The position numbers and the translations under genes were made by a program. Of a stretch of DNA of 64,000 bases, positions 1 through 9,545 are shown one piece after another. The notes below the pieces were generated by a model. The model saw nothing but the letters and a program-made list of their open reading frames with translations, had not been told where the DNA came from and made no database searches. Source of the DNA: Solwaraspora sp. WMMD1047 (lineage in GTDB: Bacteria; Actinomycetota; Actinomycetes; Mycobacteriales; Micromonosporaceae). The DNA is taken from the NCBI RefSeq assembly GCF_029626155.1, contig NZ_JARUBL010000001.1:7406501-7470500 (forward strand). Reading direction: 5' to 3'. Position 1 is the stretch's first letter, and the number at the start of each line of letters is the position of its first letter.

Positions 1-973
1 GTCTTCCCGTGCCGGGCTCGATCTTGTACTTGGCGTCGAACACCGCTGCTGGCCGCCCGTCGATGATGTGGAGGACGTCGGGTTCGATCCGGATCGCTTG
101 CCCGAGATCGAGGGTGTCCTTACCCGGGGTTTCTGTGTGGCCCGGATGGGCCGACAGGGCGTCGCGTAGTGCGGCACCAATAAACGCCTCGAAGACCTTC
201 TCCATGTTGACCACGAAGGCTGCGATCATGTGGACGCCGGCGCCCGGGTCCGCGGAGCTATTGAGCAGAATCAGCTCGCTGAGGCGGAGAGCGGGAGCGT
301 AGTGGGCGTTCAGCCGACCAGCGCGCCAGACCGGCGGTGGGGTGCCGGTGGGCAGCGCGGTCACGCCGGTGAGCCGCGCGTCCAGTTCGGTCAGGTCTTC
401 TCGGTCGACGGGTCTCAGTCGTGGTACCGCGAGCATCCGCCGGATGGCGGCGCGCAGGATCTGGTTCTCGGGGATGTCTGGGGTGTGATCGTCGTACTGC
501 ACCTCGACAGGTAGTGGCATGCCGGGGCGGCCAGCCAGTTGGTCGGTGAACCGGATCCGTCCGCGGATGAGCGGGAGGGCGTCGTCAACGGTGACGTATC
601 CGCGTAGTGGCCCCGAGGTCAGTGCCCGGCGGATCTGGCGGATCAGTGATGTCGCCAACGCGGGCCACAGGCCGGTGACCGGCATACCGGCCACGTCTTC
701 GGGACGGAATCCAGGGCTGGTGGCGTAGCCGAGGAAGAAGATCATGTTAGCGAGGCCGACTTTGGGTGTCACCTCGATCTCGAGGTCGCCGACCCGGATG
801 GCACCGACTTTGCGGCCGGCTTTGATCCTCCAGCGGCCGCCGTCCGCGCGGCGGACGGTGACCAGGTCGGCCGCGCGCAGCGCCGCCACCTGGGCGTCGT
901 CCAGCGACAGCACGACCTCCTTGGTGCCCACCTCCGTCAACACGACTGGTGCCGGCCCGGCCGCCGGGTTCAC
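1..973 (-). CDS. mcrC: McrC-like restriction endonuclease subunit (partial, runs off the left edge)
   Basis: Read directly on the minus strand, the frame opens with GTG at 973, overlapping the mcrB stop as GTGA, and stays open to the window edge. The translation starts VNPAAGPAPVVLTEVGTKEV. Near the edge it contains PDVLHIIDG followed by VFDAKYK, the PD-(D/E)xK nuclease core expected near the C-terminal part of McrC (DAK encoded around 25-40). In McrBC systems McrC is the nuclease partner of the GTP-driven McrB motor and the complex cuts modified DNA. The C-terminus is missing because the window ends. The family assignment rests on the nuclease motif and the adjacent McrB-type AAA+ gene. Confidence 0.8.
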   Translation of the reverse strand, partial: MNPAAGPAPVVLTEVGTKEVVLSLDDAQVAALRAADLVTVRRADGGRWRIKAGRKVGAIRVGDLEIEVTPKVGLANMIFFLGYATSPGFRPEDVAGMPVTGLWPALATSLIRQIRRALTSGPLRGYVTVDDALPLIRGRIRFTDQLAGRPGMPLPVEVQYDDHTPDIPENQILRAAIRRMLAVPRLRPVDREDLTELDARLTGVTALPTGTPPPVWRAGRLNAHYAPALRLSELILLNSSADPGAGVHMIAAFVVNMEKVFEAFIGAALRDALSAHPGHTETPGKDTLDLGQAIRIEPDVLHIIDGRPAAVFDAKYKIEPGTGR

Positions 974-3243
974 GTCGTTCCCACGGCTGGGTCCGCACCG
1001 TTCGAGGTCGATCCACCTCCAGAGCTCGTGCCGTCGGCGTTGGGCGTATCGGCTTCGGCCCGCTGGCGAATGACCGACAGGCCGAATCTGCTCCGCACCG
1101 CCGCGCGGGTCAGGCGTCCCGCGTAGTGCTCCTCCAGCAGCGGCAGCAGATCGTGGTCCCATACCCGTTTGAGTCCGCCATTGTCGTCAGCACCGGGGCG
1201 CATGAAGTAGGAGGGGCCGATCTTGAAGTCGTGATCCGCCTCCCCTATCGCCTCGTTGAGCGCCCGGAGCAACTTTGGTCGCTGGTCATCTGGTCTGCCT
1301 TGTCGCCCCAGCCATTCGTCGAGCACGGATCTGACCGGCTCCTCGTCGGGGTGCAACTCGACGAACGCGAACCGTCGCCGCATAGCGGCGTCGACCAGTG
1401 CGATCGACCGGTCGGCGGTGTTCATGGTGCCGATCAGCAGTAGGTTGGGCGGCAGGTTGAACGCCTCCGCTGGCGAGTACTGCAGGCGGACCGTGGCCTG
1501 CCGGTACTCCAGGAGGAAGTACAACTCGCCGAAGACCTTCGCCAGGTTGGCCCGATTGACTTCATCGATGACCAAGACGTACGTCCTGGTCGGGTCTTCC
1601 TTTGCCTTCGCGGCGATCTACCTTAGCGGACCCGGAGTCTTGGCGAACCCCAGGGCGCCGCCGTCGGTACCCACGACAGGCCGGAACCCCTCGAAGAAGT
1701 CCTCGTAGGCGTAGGAGGGATGGAACTGGACCAGCCGTATGGCGTCCCGGTCGGTGACGTGTCTTGCGACGGCTTGGGCAATGAACGTCTTGCCGGTACC
1801 GGGCGGCCCGCAGAGCACCACCTGCGAACGCTCGTGCCACAGATCCAGCAGGTCCTGCAACCAGTCCCGAGACAGGTGTAGGCGGTGGGCGAGGTCGTCC
1901 GTGGCGGCAGGCAGCACAAGTCGCACCTGCCCCGGCACCGGGGTTGGCCTGTCACTGTCGGCCGGCCGATCGGCAGGCTCGACCACCTTGTCGATCAGGG
2001 TGGCGAGAACCTCCAGCGCGCCGGTCAGGTCCACCACCGTTCCTTGCTGATCCAGCTCAGCAGGTAGCGGCGCGGGAAGGGCGTCGACAGGAAGGGCGTC
2101 GAGCATCAGCCACTGCACCGGCCTGCGCAGCCACACCTGCTCGTCGTCGGGGAGATACTCCGGCGCCCCCTCGATCATCCCGAGGTGGAGCCGGTCGTCG
2201 ACAACCGTCGCCACGACATCGTCCGCGTTCATCAGCGACAGGAAGGCGTGGTACTCGGTGGCGAGCACCAGCCGGCCGGCGTAGTCGAGGTGCCCGAAAC
2301 CTGTCTCCACTGCCGCCCGGACCTCGTGCCGTTCGGCGCCCGCCGGTACCTCGCCAAGATGTGTGGCGACAAGCGACACAACGCCGTCTCGTTTCCAGGA
2401 CTGGAACAGATCCTCCCCGCCCCGCGGTCGGACCAGCCAGGCACGCCTACCCTGCGGGGGCGGCTTCCACTGCCCGACGAACGGCGGCCGGTAGAAGTCG
2501 ACCGGCCGTCCACCAACCTGCTCCTGCACACGGACGGCGATCTGGAACAGGTCCCGGTTGAGGTCCGTGCTGCGCGCTACCAAGGTACTCGGGGCGAACG
2601 CATCGCGGATCGCACGCTTGTGTTCGAGGTTGAGGATCGGCAGAAAGTGGGTGGGAAACCCCAGATACAGAAGTGACTCCCGCAGCGACGCCATGAGCTT
2701 CGTCCGGTACACAACGTCCTGCCAGACCCAGGGATCAGTCAGCGCGGAGGCGCGCTGCTCATCCGGCACATCCCACCAAGCCAGTAGGAATTCGACCGCG
2801 TCGGCGAGCCACTTCCACAGCATGGTGTTGGCCCCGATGCCACCGTTCCAGGTGCTCTGCTGGAACGCCTCCAGCACCCTCTCCGGCACCGTCGCAGGGG
2901 TAGTCATCCAGGCCAGCACAGACTCGACCCGTCTCTGCTTAGTCGCGGCGGTGAGGTTGGTCAGCGGGAGCGCCTGCAGCGTCAGCAACTCCGCGGCCAG
3001 CAGCTTCACCTCATCGGACGCATCGTCGAGTTGTCGGCTCAGCTTGACCAGGAACGCGTCCGACCCCTGATCCGGCCGCTCGTTGTACACGCGAAACAAG
3101 TCCATGGCCGTGGCCGGCGACCACACCGACCAGCCCGGGAGGAACAGCGATCCCGCCTGGCCCAGCCCTACCTCGATCAGCTCACGGCCGACCGACCTCA
3201 CCAAGTCGTCAGTGCGAGCAGGAGTGATCACCTGTTCATCCAC
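970..3243 (-). pseudogene. mcrB: McrB-like AAA+ GTPase interrupted by an in-frame amber codon
   Basis: GTG at 3243 is preceded by a GAGGA-type ribosome site. The frame encodes about 540 residues ending KTPGPLR, where TAG (1618-1620) stops it. The same frame continues without a shift as IAAKAKEDPTRTYVLVIDEV to a TGA at 970. Walker A (GPPGTGKTF) lies before the stop. Walker B (VLVIDEVNRAN), the GTP-binding NTAD motif (GTMNTADRS) and the arginine-rich sensor (MRRRFAF) lie after it. A single C-to-T change from a Gln codon would explain the interruption. As it stands the first product lacks Walker B and the second lacks Walker A, so the motor should be inactive unless the amber codon is read through. 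A sequencing error is the other simple explanation. Confidence 0.8.
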
Positions 3244-3546
3244 GCGGTCCTCTTCTCGTCGCACGTGATCATCGGAGTTTCGTCGCGATCTCGCTACCAC
3301 GGAGCAACCTACCAACGCACTGATGTCCACTACAGATCGCAGACGCATGAAGGTACCGGACCGTCATCGAGGCAGGCGGACGGCGTCTCGTACCTCAACT
3401 CAGCGGCGAAGGACGATCTCTACATCTGGGCCCATTGGCGTCACCACAACCGGCGTGGGCAAAGCGCTGGCCGTGGCCATCGGCATGAGCGTCGACCCGA
3501 CTACTGCTGTGACTCGCTACATTACTGACGCAGACCTGGGACGACG
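3244..3546. other. Intergenic, probable mcrBC promoter region
   Basis: About 300 bases between the divergent mcrB start and the small gene at 3547. It must hold the mcrBC promoter, but I see no convincing -35/-10 pair, repeat or structured element. Open frames across it are unsupported by ribosome sites or recognisable protein sequence. Confidence 0.4.
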
Positions 3547-4089
3547 GTGTGGCGCAACATGGTGCACCTGGGCCAGGCGGAGTTGGCCGGGGTCGACGGG
3601 GTGCGCGCCCGGGTGGATGACAACTCGTTGGAGATCCTGTGCGCCGGGTACGTCGTGCGGTTGTACTCGCTGCAGGGCGGGATCGAGTCGATCGGCTGGG
3701 AGGGTAGCGAGGCGCGGCTCGGCGGGGCGGTGGAGAACAGCCGTGACCGGCAGTTGGCCTTCGACGACAAGGGGCAGTTCCCGGAGGTGTTCGCCGGTGT
3801 GGTGCCGCCGAAGCGGCACGTGCGGATCGCGCACCTGGGCGACATCCGAACGGGGGAGGCGACCGCGTACGTCGGCCTGCCGCGGGACAACCGCGACGGC
3901 GGCTCGCCCTGGTTCGACGTACGCCTGTGGTTCGGTGACCCGCCCGCGGCCGCGGCCCGGCCGGCCGTCGCCGGCGGCCGCGGCATTGTGCCGGGGCAGC
4001 GACATGACGAGCTGCCGATACCCGACCTCGACCTCACCGCGACGCGGCCGGGTCGGGTGGCCGGCCCGGTGGCCGTCCGGCCGGCGTGA
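3547..4089 (+). CDS. Hypothetical protein
   Basis: A 180-residue frame opens with GTG at 3547 directly after an in-frame TGA at 3526; a later ATG lies at 3559. I do not recognise the family. The first 140 residues look like a folded soluble protein (HLGQAELAGVDGVRARVDDN, then VVRLYSLQGGIESIGW, and SPWFDVRLWFGDPP). The last 40 residues are low-complexity Pro/Ala/Arg and may not be native. No signal peptide or membrane segment is visible. The ribosome site is weak. It lies between a restriction system and a degraded gene fragment, so it could itself be a truncated remnant. Confidence 0.45.
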   Translation: MWRNMVHLGQAELAGVDGVRARVDDNSLEILCAGYVVRLYSLQGGIESIGWEGSEARLGGAVENSRDRQLAFDDKGQFPEVFAGVVPPKRHVRIAHLGDIRTGEATAYVGLPRDNRDGGSPWFDVRLWFGDPPAAAARPAVAGGRGIVPGQRHDELPIPDLDLTATRPGRVAGPVAVRPA

Positions 4090-4142
4090 CCGCGCAGTCG
4101 CGGCCGCCGGTACCCGCTGCCGCGGTCGCCGCGGCGTTCGCA

Positions 4143-4295
4143 CCCGTGAGCCGCCAGGGCCGGGCAGAAGTCGTCCGGCCAGAAGATCATCTGCATGCCG
4201 AGGCCCATGACGAGCAGCATCGGTTCGCCGTCGTCGGCACCGAACTGCTCGTACGCGATGTCGACCGGTCCGTTGTGGGCAACACCGGAGATCAC
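4143..4295 (-). pseudogene. Remnant of an alpha/beta-hydrolase N-terminus
   Basis: The minus-strand frame reads GVAHNGPVDIAYEQFGADDG followed by MLLVMGLGMQMIFWPDDFC and ALAAHG. This is the standard opening of actinobacterial alpha/beta-fold hydrolases (YExFG, then LLVMGLG.Q...W...F...LA..G). After AAHG the sequence turns into Arg/Gly-rich nonsense, where the family should continue with a conserved VxRFDNRD strand. No nucleophile elbow follows. Only about 50 codons survive, so this is a decayed gene. It shows that the region left of the cluster has lost or exchanged DNA. Confidence 0.6.
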
Positions 4296-4492
4296 CTCTC
4301 GAGGATCGCCCGCCCGTGGGCTCCCGGCGACGCGACGCCGCCCGACCTGCCGGGATTCTGCCGGTCGCGTGCCCGCCTGCCGGCAACGGCGCAGCCCAGC
4401 CCGTCGGGCGGACCCGCCGCTGTCGATCAAGCGGTGCTGGGGTCGCCGCGCTGTACGTTGCCTGCACACGACGACCGTAAGGAGATCCCCAC

Positions 4493-5065
4493 GTGCGTAT
4501 CGGCAGGGCATTCCGCTGGGCGGCGATCGCCGTCCTGGCGGCCACCGCGGGCGTGGTCGGGCTGGCCCAGCCCGCCTCGGCCGCACCGGTCGTGGACTAC
4601 GTCGGTCCTTTCTACAACCTGCACACCCAGGAGATGAACAAGACCAAGGCGATGGCGGTGTTGAACGCCTCGACCGGGAACACCGCGCCGTTGATCCAGG
4701 CCCCGTACACCTCGGCGGCGCCGAATAACGACCGGATCGTCGTTGAGCGGGAGACGCAGTCCAATGTGATCAGGCTGAAGCCGCAGCACACGTACACCAA
4801 TGACGGCAACGTGCACAACGACAAGTGCCTGGCCGTGAAGAACGCCGACCGCGGCAACAACATTCCGATCGTCAACGCCACCTGCACCTACGACGGCACC
4901 AACAACGACGTCTGGATCATTCGGCTCGACCCCAGGACCGGAGCCGACTTCATCGAGAACCAGATGACCGGAAAGTGCATTACCACCAAGAACGCGGCCA
5001 CCGACAACGCTCCACTGATCACTTTCGACTGCAACGGGGGCCACAACGGCCTGTGGGTCTGGTAG
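4493..5065 (+). CDS. Secreted ricin-type beta-trefoil lectin, copy 1
   Basis: 190 residues from GTG at 4493 with an AAGGAG ribosome site 8 bases upstream. Residues 1 to about 31 form a Sec signal peptide (Arg-rich start, AAIAVLAATAGVVGLA core, ASA-A cleavage). The mature part has ricin-B features: paired NNDVWII and HNGLWVW motifs (QxW type) and KCLAVKNAD / KCITTKNAA repeats, each with Cys in the expected place. Such lectins bind carbohydrate outside the cell. No catalytic domain is fused. A close paralogue starts 34 bases downstream with its own ribosome site, so the pair is probably one transcript. Confidence 0.8.
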   Translation: MRIGRAFRWAAIAVLAATAGVVGLAQPASAAPVVDYVGPFYNLHTQEMNKTKAMAVLNASTGNTAPLIQAPYTSAAPNNDRIVVERETQSNVIRLKPQHTYTNDGNVHNDKCLAVKNADRGNNIPIVNATCTYDGTNNDVWIIRLDPRTGADFIENQMTGKCITTKNAATDNAPLITFDCNGGHNGLWVW

Positions 5066-5099
5066 CCCGCTGTCCACCTTCTATCAAGGAGATTCCATC

Positions 5100-5693
5100 G
5101 TGCGTACCACCAGGGCACTGCGCTGGGCGACGACCGCCGTGCTGGCGGCCACCGCGGGCGTGGTCGGGCTGGCCCCGCCCGCCTCGGCCGCACCGGTAGT
5201 GGTCTATTCAGGGCCGATCTACAGCCTGCACACCAAGAACGCGGGCATGCCCAGGGCGATGGCCGTGCTGAACGCCTCGACCGGGAACACCGCACCGTTG
5301 GTCCAGGCCCCGTACACCTCGGCGGCCCCGAATAACGACCGGATCTTCCTGGAATGGGAGCCCGGCCCCAACGTGTATCGACTCAAGCCGCAGCACACGT
5401 ACACCAATGACGGCAACGTGCACAACGACAAGTGCCTCGCGGTGAAGAACGCCGACTACGGCAACAACATCCCGATCGTCAACGCCACCTGCACCTACGA
5501 CAGTGTCAACAACGACGTCTGGATCATCCAGACCGACTACGCCAGCGGTGGCGACCTCATCTGGAATCAGATGACCGGAAAGTGCATCACCGTCCAGAAC
5601 GCGGCCACCACCAACGTTCCCTTGATCACTTTTGACTGCAACCGGCGCCACAACGGCCTGTGGCTCTGGGTAGGCGTTCTCAGCGGCGGATGA
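5100..5693 (+). CDS. Secreted ricin-type beta-trefoil lectin, copy 2
   Basis: 197 residues from GTG at 5100, ribosome site AAGGAG. It is a tandem duplicate of the gene at 4493: long stretches such as KAMAVLNASTGNTAPL in copy 1 against RAMAVLNASTGNTAPL here are near identical, and the signal peptide and Cys/Trp pattern are conserved. Divergence is concentrated between residues 35 and 55 and in the middle of the trefoil. At the 3' end one additional G relative to copy 1 turns the LWVW-stop into LWLWVGVLSGG-stop, adding six residues. The function is presumably extracellular carbohydrate binding. Confidence 0.8.
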   Translation: MRTTRALRWATTAVLAATAGVVGLAPPASAAPVVVYSGPIYSLHTKNAGMPRAMAVLNASTGNTAPLVQAPYTSAAPNNDRIFLEWEPGPNVYRLKPQHTYTNDGNVHNDKCLAVKNADYGNNIPIVNATCTYDSVNNDVWIIQTDYASGGDLIWNQMTGKCITVQNAATTNVPLITFDCNRRHNGLWLWVGVLSGG

Positions 5694-5772
5694 CCGGCCG
5701 GACAGAGAATCTGGTTCGGTTGAGGCCCGAGAACCGACCTGGTCGCCGACCGAGGCCGAGGATCACCTCCCG

Positions 5773-8700
5773 TCATCCCACCCGCCGGCCCGGCCGGCGG
5801 GTGGCGACGTGCGCCCGCAGAATGCCGGCCTCCGGCATGCCCAGGTCGGCGTAGAGGGCGAGCGCGCGTCGGAAGTGGAGGGCTGCGTCCTCGGGCGATC
5901 CAAGGGCGTCGTGGGCGTGGCCGAGGCCGGCGTGGGCGCGCGCCTGCTGGTCGCGCGCGCCGCTCATCGAGACGAGCGCGAGGGCCGCGGTGTGGTGCCG
6001 GAGAGCTTCCGCATGCCGTCCGGTGGCCCGCGACGCCTCGCCGAGACCATTGCGGGCGTCGCCTTCCCCGTCCTGGTCGCCGAGTTCCCGGTACAGCGCC
6101 TGCGCCTGGTGCAGCAGGTCGGCCGCCTCCGCGTGCCGGCCGAGCTCGCGGTAGACGATTCCGAGATTGGCCATGGTCGATGCCTCCCCGCTGCGGTCGC
6201 CGTTGCGCTGGTGCAGCCGCAGGGACCGGAGGTGGAGTTCGGCGGCGCCGCTGTGGTGGCCGCGCTGGTGCTCGACGCTGCCGAGCCGGTCGAGCGCTTC
6301 GGCCTCGCCGGGTGCGTCGCCGATGGTGCGGCACAACACGAGCACTCGCTGGAGGTGGCCGGCGGCGGCGGCGAGGTGACCCAGCCGGTACTCGCTCCGG
6401 CCGAGATTGGACAGTGCCCGCGCCTGACCGACCTGGTCCCCGACCTCCAGGTAACGGTTCAGGGCGCGCCGGTGGAGGTCGGCCGCGACGCCGTACCGCC
6501 CGCGCCACTGCTCGACGTTGCCGAGGTTGTTCAGCGCGCGCGCTTCGCCGCCGCGGTCGCCGACGCGTCGGAAAAGCTCCCGGGCGGTACGTAGATAGCG
6601 GGCCGCCAGGTCGTACTGCCCGCACTTGTAATGGAAACAGCCGAGGCCGTGCAGCGCGTGCGCCTGTGCGCCGCGGTCGCCGTCGTGTCGTGCGGCGGCC
6701 AGTGCGTGGCGGTAGATGATCGACGCGTCGGCGTAGTGGCCGCCTTCGAGGTAGCGGAACAGCACGACGGCGAGCCGGGTGGCGTGGCTGCCCCAGCCGT
6801 GGGCGGCCGCGTACGCGGTCACCGCGACCAGCGTGGGCAGCTCGGCGTCGAGCCAGGCCAGGGCGTCCGCGGCGTCGGGCAGGTCGGGCATCGGCGTCGG
6901 CGGAGCCGGCACGCCCGGCCGGCGGTGCGCCTCGGCGGGATGCAGGGCGTCCATCGCCGCCGCCGCGGTGGCCAGGTAGAAGTCGAACAGTCGGCCGCGG
7001 GCTGCCGCACGCTCCTCGGCGCTGTCCAACTCGTCGCTGAGCTGCATGGCGTACGCCCGAAGGAGGTCGTGCATGCCGTGCCGGCCGCCCTCGTTCGCCT
7101 GGATCAGGTGCGCACGCCCGAGCGTGCTCAGGGCCTGACCCGCCTGGCGCGGCGTGCTGTCGGTTAACGCCGCCGCGGCATAGGCGTCGACGTGCGCTCC
7201 TGGATGGAGCCCGATCAGCCGGAAAGTCCGGGCGCTGTCGGCGGTCAGGTGCCGCATCGACCAGGAGAAGACCGTGGCGACGGCGGCCCTGGGATCACCG
7301 CCGGCGTCCAGCGACCGCAGCCGGTCCTGATGATCGGCCAGCTCGGCGGCGAGGTCGGCGAGTGACGTGTCGGGACGCGCGGCGGTGAGCTCGGCCGCGA
7401 CCCGCAGTGCCAGCGGCAGGTGCGCGCACTGCCGGGCGATCCGCGCGACGGCGTCCGGCGACGCCTCGGCGCGGGCCCCGATCAGCTGGCGCAGGAGGAG
7501 GACCGACTCGTCTTCCCGCAGGAGGTCGAGGTCTACCCGCCGGGCGCCCTGCGCGGCGACCAGGCCGGCCAGGTCGTCGCGGCTGGTCACCACGACGGTG
7601 CAGCTGGCGGTGCCGGGCAGCAGTGGCCGGACCTGCTCGGCCGTGCCGGCGTTGTCGAGCACCAGCAGAATCCGTCGTCCGGCCAGCTCCGTGCGAAGGC
7701 GGGCGGCCCGCTCGTCGACCGCGGGCGGGACGTCCTCGCCCGGTGTTCCGAGGGCGGCGAGGAGTCGCGCCAGCGCGTCGCCGGGGTCCAGCGGCGTCTC
7801 GGGGTCGTACCCCCGCAGGTTCAGGTAGAGCTGGCCGTCCGGAAACGTCTCGGCGACCAGATGCGCCCAATGGAGGACCAGCGCGGTCTTGCCCGCGCCG
7901 GCGGTGCCGGCGATGACAGCGACGGAGTCGGTCGCGCGGAGCTGGTCCAGGGCCGCCAACTGCGCGGCCCGGCCGACGAACGGGGACGGTGCGGCCGGAA
8001 GTTGGGCGGGGGTCCGCCGCCCGGGCCGGTCGGCCGGCGCCGCGGGCCGCCCGGCGCGCAGGATGCGCAGGTGAATGTCGGACAGCGCGGCGCCCGGCTC
8101 CACCCCCAACTCGTCCGCGAGCATGGCGCGCAGGTCGGCGAACACCCGCAGGGCGGCGGCCCGCTCGTCGGCGGCCGCGAGGGCGAGCATCAGCCGGCCG
8201 TGCAGCGCCTCCTGGAGGGGCTCTTCGCGACAAAGAGCCCGCAGGACGGGAATCACGCGCTCGCTCGCGCCGAGCGCGATGGCTGCGTCGGCGAACGCGA
8301 CTGCGGCGGCGATCCGGCGCTGCCCGGCGGCGATGGCAGCCGGGTGATGGCGCAGGCGATCCCCCGCGTCGACCAGTGCCGGGCCGCGCCAGAGACGCAG
8401 CGCGTCCGCGTACAGCTCGGCCGCCTGCTCGAGATGGTCGCCCGACCAGGCGGCCTGCGCCCGCGTCACGAGGTCGTCGAAGCGGGCCAGGTCGACCTCC
8501 AGGGCGCTCCACTGGGCCACGTAGCCACCGCCGCCGAACCGCACGGTGTGCCCGGCCGGACCGAGCAGCGCGCGCACCTCGCCGACGTAGAGCTGCACCA
8601 TGTTGCGCGCGGTCCGGGGCGGATGGTCGCCCCACAGCGCGTCGACGAGGTCGTCGACCGGCACTGTCCGGCCGTGGTGCAGGGCGAGCAACGCGAGCAC

Positions 8701-9039
8701 GGTGCGCTGCCGCGCCGACGAGATGTCCACATAAGAGCCGTGGACGACGATCTCCAACGGGCCCAGCACGGCCACAAGCAGGTGGCCGCCGCCTCCGCCG
8801 CCTCCACCGGCGGTCATGGCGGCCAGCAACGCCTCCCGCTCGTGGGCGGGCATGGCCAGCGCCTCGACCAGCCCGCGTACCGATCGCGACCGCGGCCGGC
8901 CGATCCGGCCCCGCTCGAGGTCGCGCACCGAACGCACGCTCAGGCCCGCCCGCGCGGCGAGCTCCTGCTGGGTCAGCCCGGCCGCCGCCCGATGCCGGCG
9001 GATCGCCGCTCCGACGTGTGCCGCATGGTTTTCGTCCAC
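5773..9039 (-). CDS. SARP/AfsR-type transcriptional regulator with N-terminal XRE HTH, NB-ARC ATPase and TPR domains
   Basis: 1088 residues from GTG at 9039 (GGGGAA site upstream). Domain order: XRE-type helix-turn-helix (about 8-65, GLTQQELAARAGLS), an eight-glycine linker (78-85), OmpR-like SARP DNA-binding domain (88-180), BTAD (183-328), NB-ARC/STAND ATPase with P-loop GTAGAGKT at 378-385, then TPR repeats to the C-terminus (LGNVEQWRGRYGVAADLHRRAL and related units). SARPs commonly activate neighbouring antibiotic genes; AfsR-like versions couple this to ATP and TPR sensing. It is the only regulator next to the phosphinothricin cluster, about 0.5 kb from its first gene and divergent from it, so it is the best candidate pathway regulator. 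That role is inference. Confidence 0.85.
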   Translation of the reverse strand: MDENHAAHVGAAIRRHRAAAGLTQQELAARAGLSVRSVRDLERGRIGRPRSRSVRGLVEALAMPAHEREALLAAMTAGGGGGGGGHLLVAVLGPLEIVVHGSYVDISSARQRTVLALLALHHGRTVPVDDLVDALWGDHPPRTARNMVQLYVGEVRALLGPAGHTVRFGGGGYVAQWSALEVDLARFDDLVTRAQAAWSGDHLEQAAELYADALRLWRGPALVDAGDRLRHHPAAIAAGQRRIAAAVAFADAAIALGASERVIPVLRALCREEPLQEALHGRLMLALAAADERAAALRVFADLRAMLADELGVEPGAALSDIHLRILRAGRPAAPADRPGRRTPAQLPAAPSPFVGRAAQLAALDQLRATDSVAVIAGTAGAGKTALVLHWAHLVAETFPDGQLYLNLRGYDPETPLDPGDALARLLAALGTPGEDVPPAVDERAARLRTELAGRRILLVLDNAGTAEQVRPLLPGTASCTVVVTSRDDLAGLVAAQGARRVDLDLLREDESVLLLRQLIGARAEASPDAVARIARQCAHLPLALRVAAELTAARPDTSLADLAAELADHQDRLRSLDAGGDPRAAVATVFSWSMRHLTADSARTFRLIGLHPGAHVDAYAAAALTDSTPRQAGQALSTLGRAHLIQANEGGRHGMHDLLRAYAMQLSDELDSAEERAAARGRLFDFYLATAAAAMDALHPAEAHRRPGVPAPPTPMPDLPDAADALAWLDAELPTLVAVTAYAAAHGWGSHATRLAVVLFRYLEGGHYADASIIYRHALAAARHDGDRGAQAHALHGLGCFHYKCGQYDLAARYLRTARELFRRVGDRGGEARALNNLGNVEQWRGRYGVAADLHRRALNRYLEVGDQVGQARALSNLGRSEYRLGHLAAAAGHLQRVLVLCRTIGDAPGEAEALDRLGSVEHQRGHHSGAAELHLRSLRLHQRNGDRSGEASTMANLGIVYRELGRHAEAADLLHQAQALYRELGDQDGEGDARNGLGEASRATGRHAEALRHHTAALALVSMSGARDQQARAHAGLGHAHDALGSPEDAALHFRRALALYADLGMPEAGILRAHVATRRPGRRVG
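5778..5804. terminator. Strong GC hairpin between convergent genes
   Basis: Perfect 12-bp arms (CCACCCGCCGGC and its complement) around a 3-base loop, overlapping the last codons of the SARP regulator and lying 85 bases after the lectin pair. There is no T-run on either side. It may act as a bidirectional terminator, or be an accident of the RRPGRRVG codons. Confidence 0.35.
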
Positions 9040-9545
9040 GAAGTTCCCCGTCTGGCCCGCCGCTGGCTCCGCACGTCGGTGGATGAACCGTACACACTAG
9101 TGAGGCCTGACGGGTTCCGCGGTCCTGGCTCGCCCGATGCCAGCCCGTGTCACCTCCGGAAAGCACGACGTGAACACCGCTGCCGGTCAGCCCGGTATGG
9201 CTCAAACCTTACGGATCGGCCATCCTAAAGCGTCGGACCTTCACCGCCGCTGCGCCGGCTGGGCGTCGAAGGAAGGGTCGTTCCCGGCGGTCCGCAGCAT
9301 GTCCAGGGCGCCAAGAATGCGCGCTCGGCGAGAAGCTCAAACGTTGGCGTCGCTCGGACGTGCCGCCGTTGGAACCGGGCCATGCCACCCGGCTCGATGA
9401 TCAGGTCGGGGTGGTGACGATCGAACGGGGGCAGAAGCATGAGGAAGGTCATCGGCGGATCCGAGTCGGCTCGGTCACGCAAACGCCCGGCCGGGATATT
9501 CGCGAGAGCGGTGTGCGACGGCCTGCGGCTGCTGAGGGAACAGTC
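9040..9545. other. Intergenic region at the left cluster boundary
   Basis: About 500 bases between the divergent SARP gene and the OPT transporter. Short open frames exist on both strands. One minus-strand frame (roughly 9225-9450) reads like protein in places (PDLIIEPGGMARF), but it has no ribosome site and I do not recognise it. I see no tRNA, repeat or insertion-sequence end. Promoters for both flanking genes should lie here. Confidence 0.35.

Noticed and set aside
3323-4210. Overlapping plus-strand frame of 295 codons
   Set aside because: Ser/Arg/Thr-rich without protein-like pattern; the frame starting at 3547 is the better candidate.
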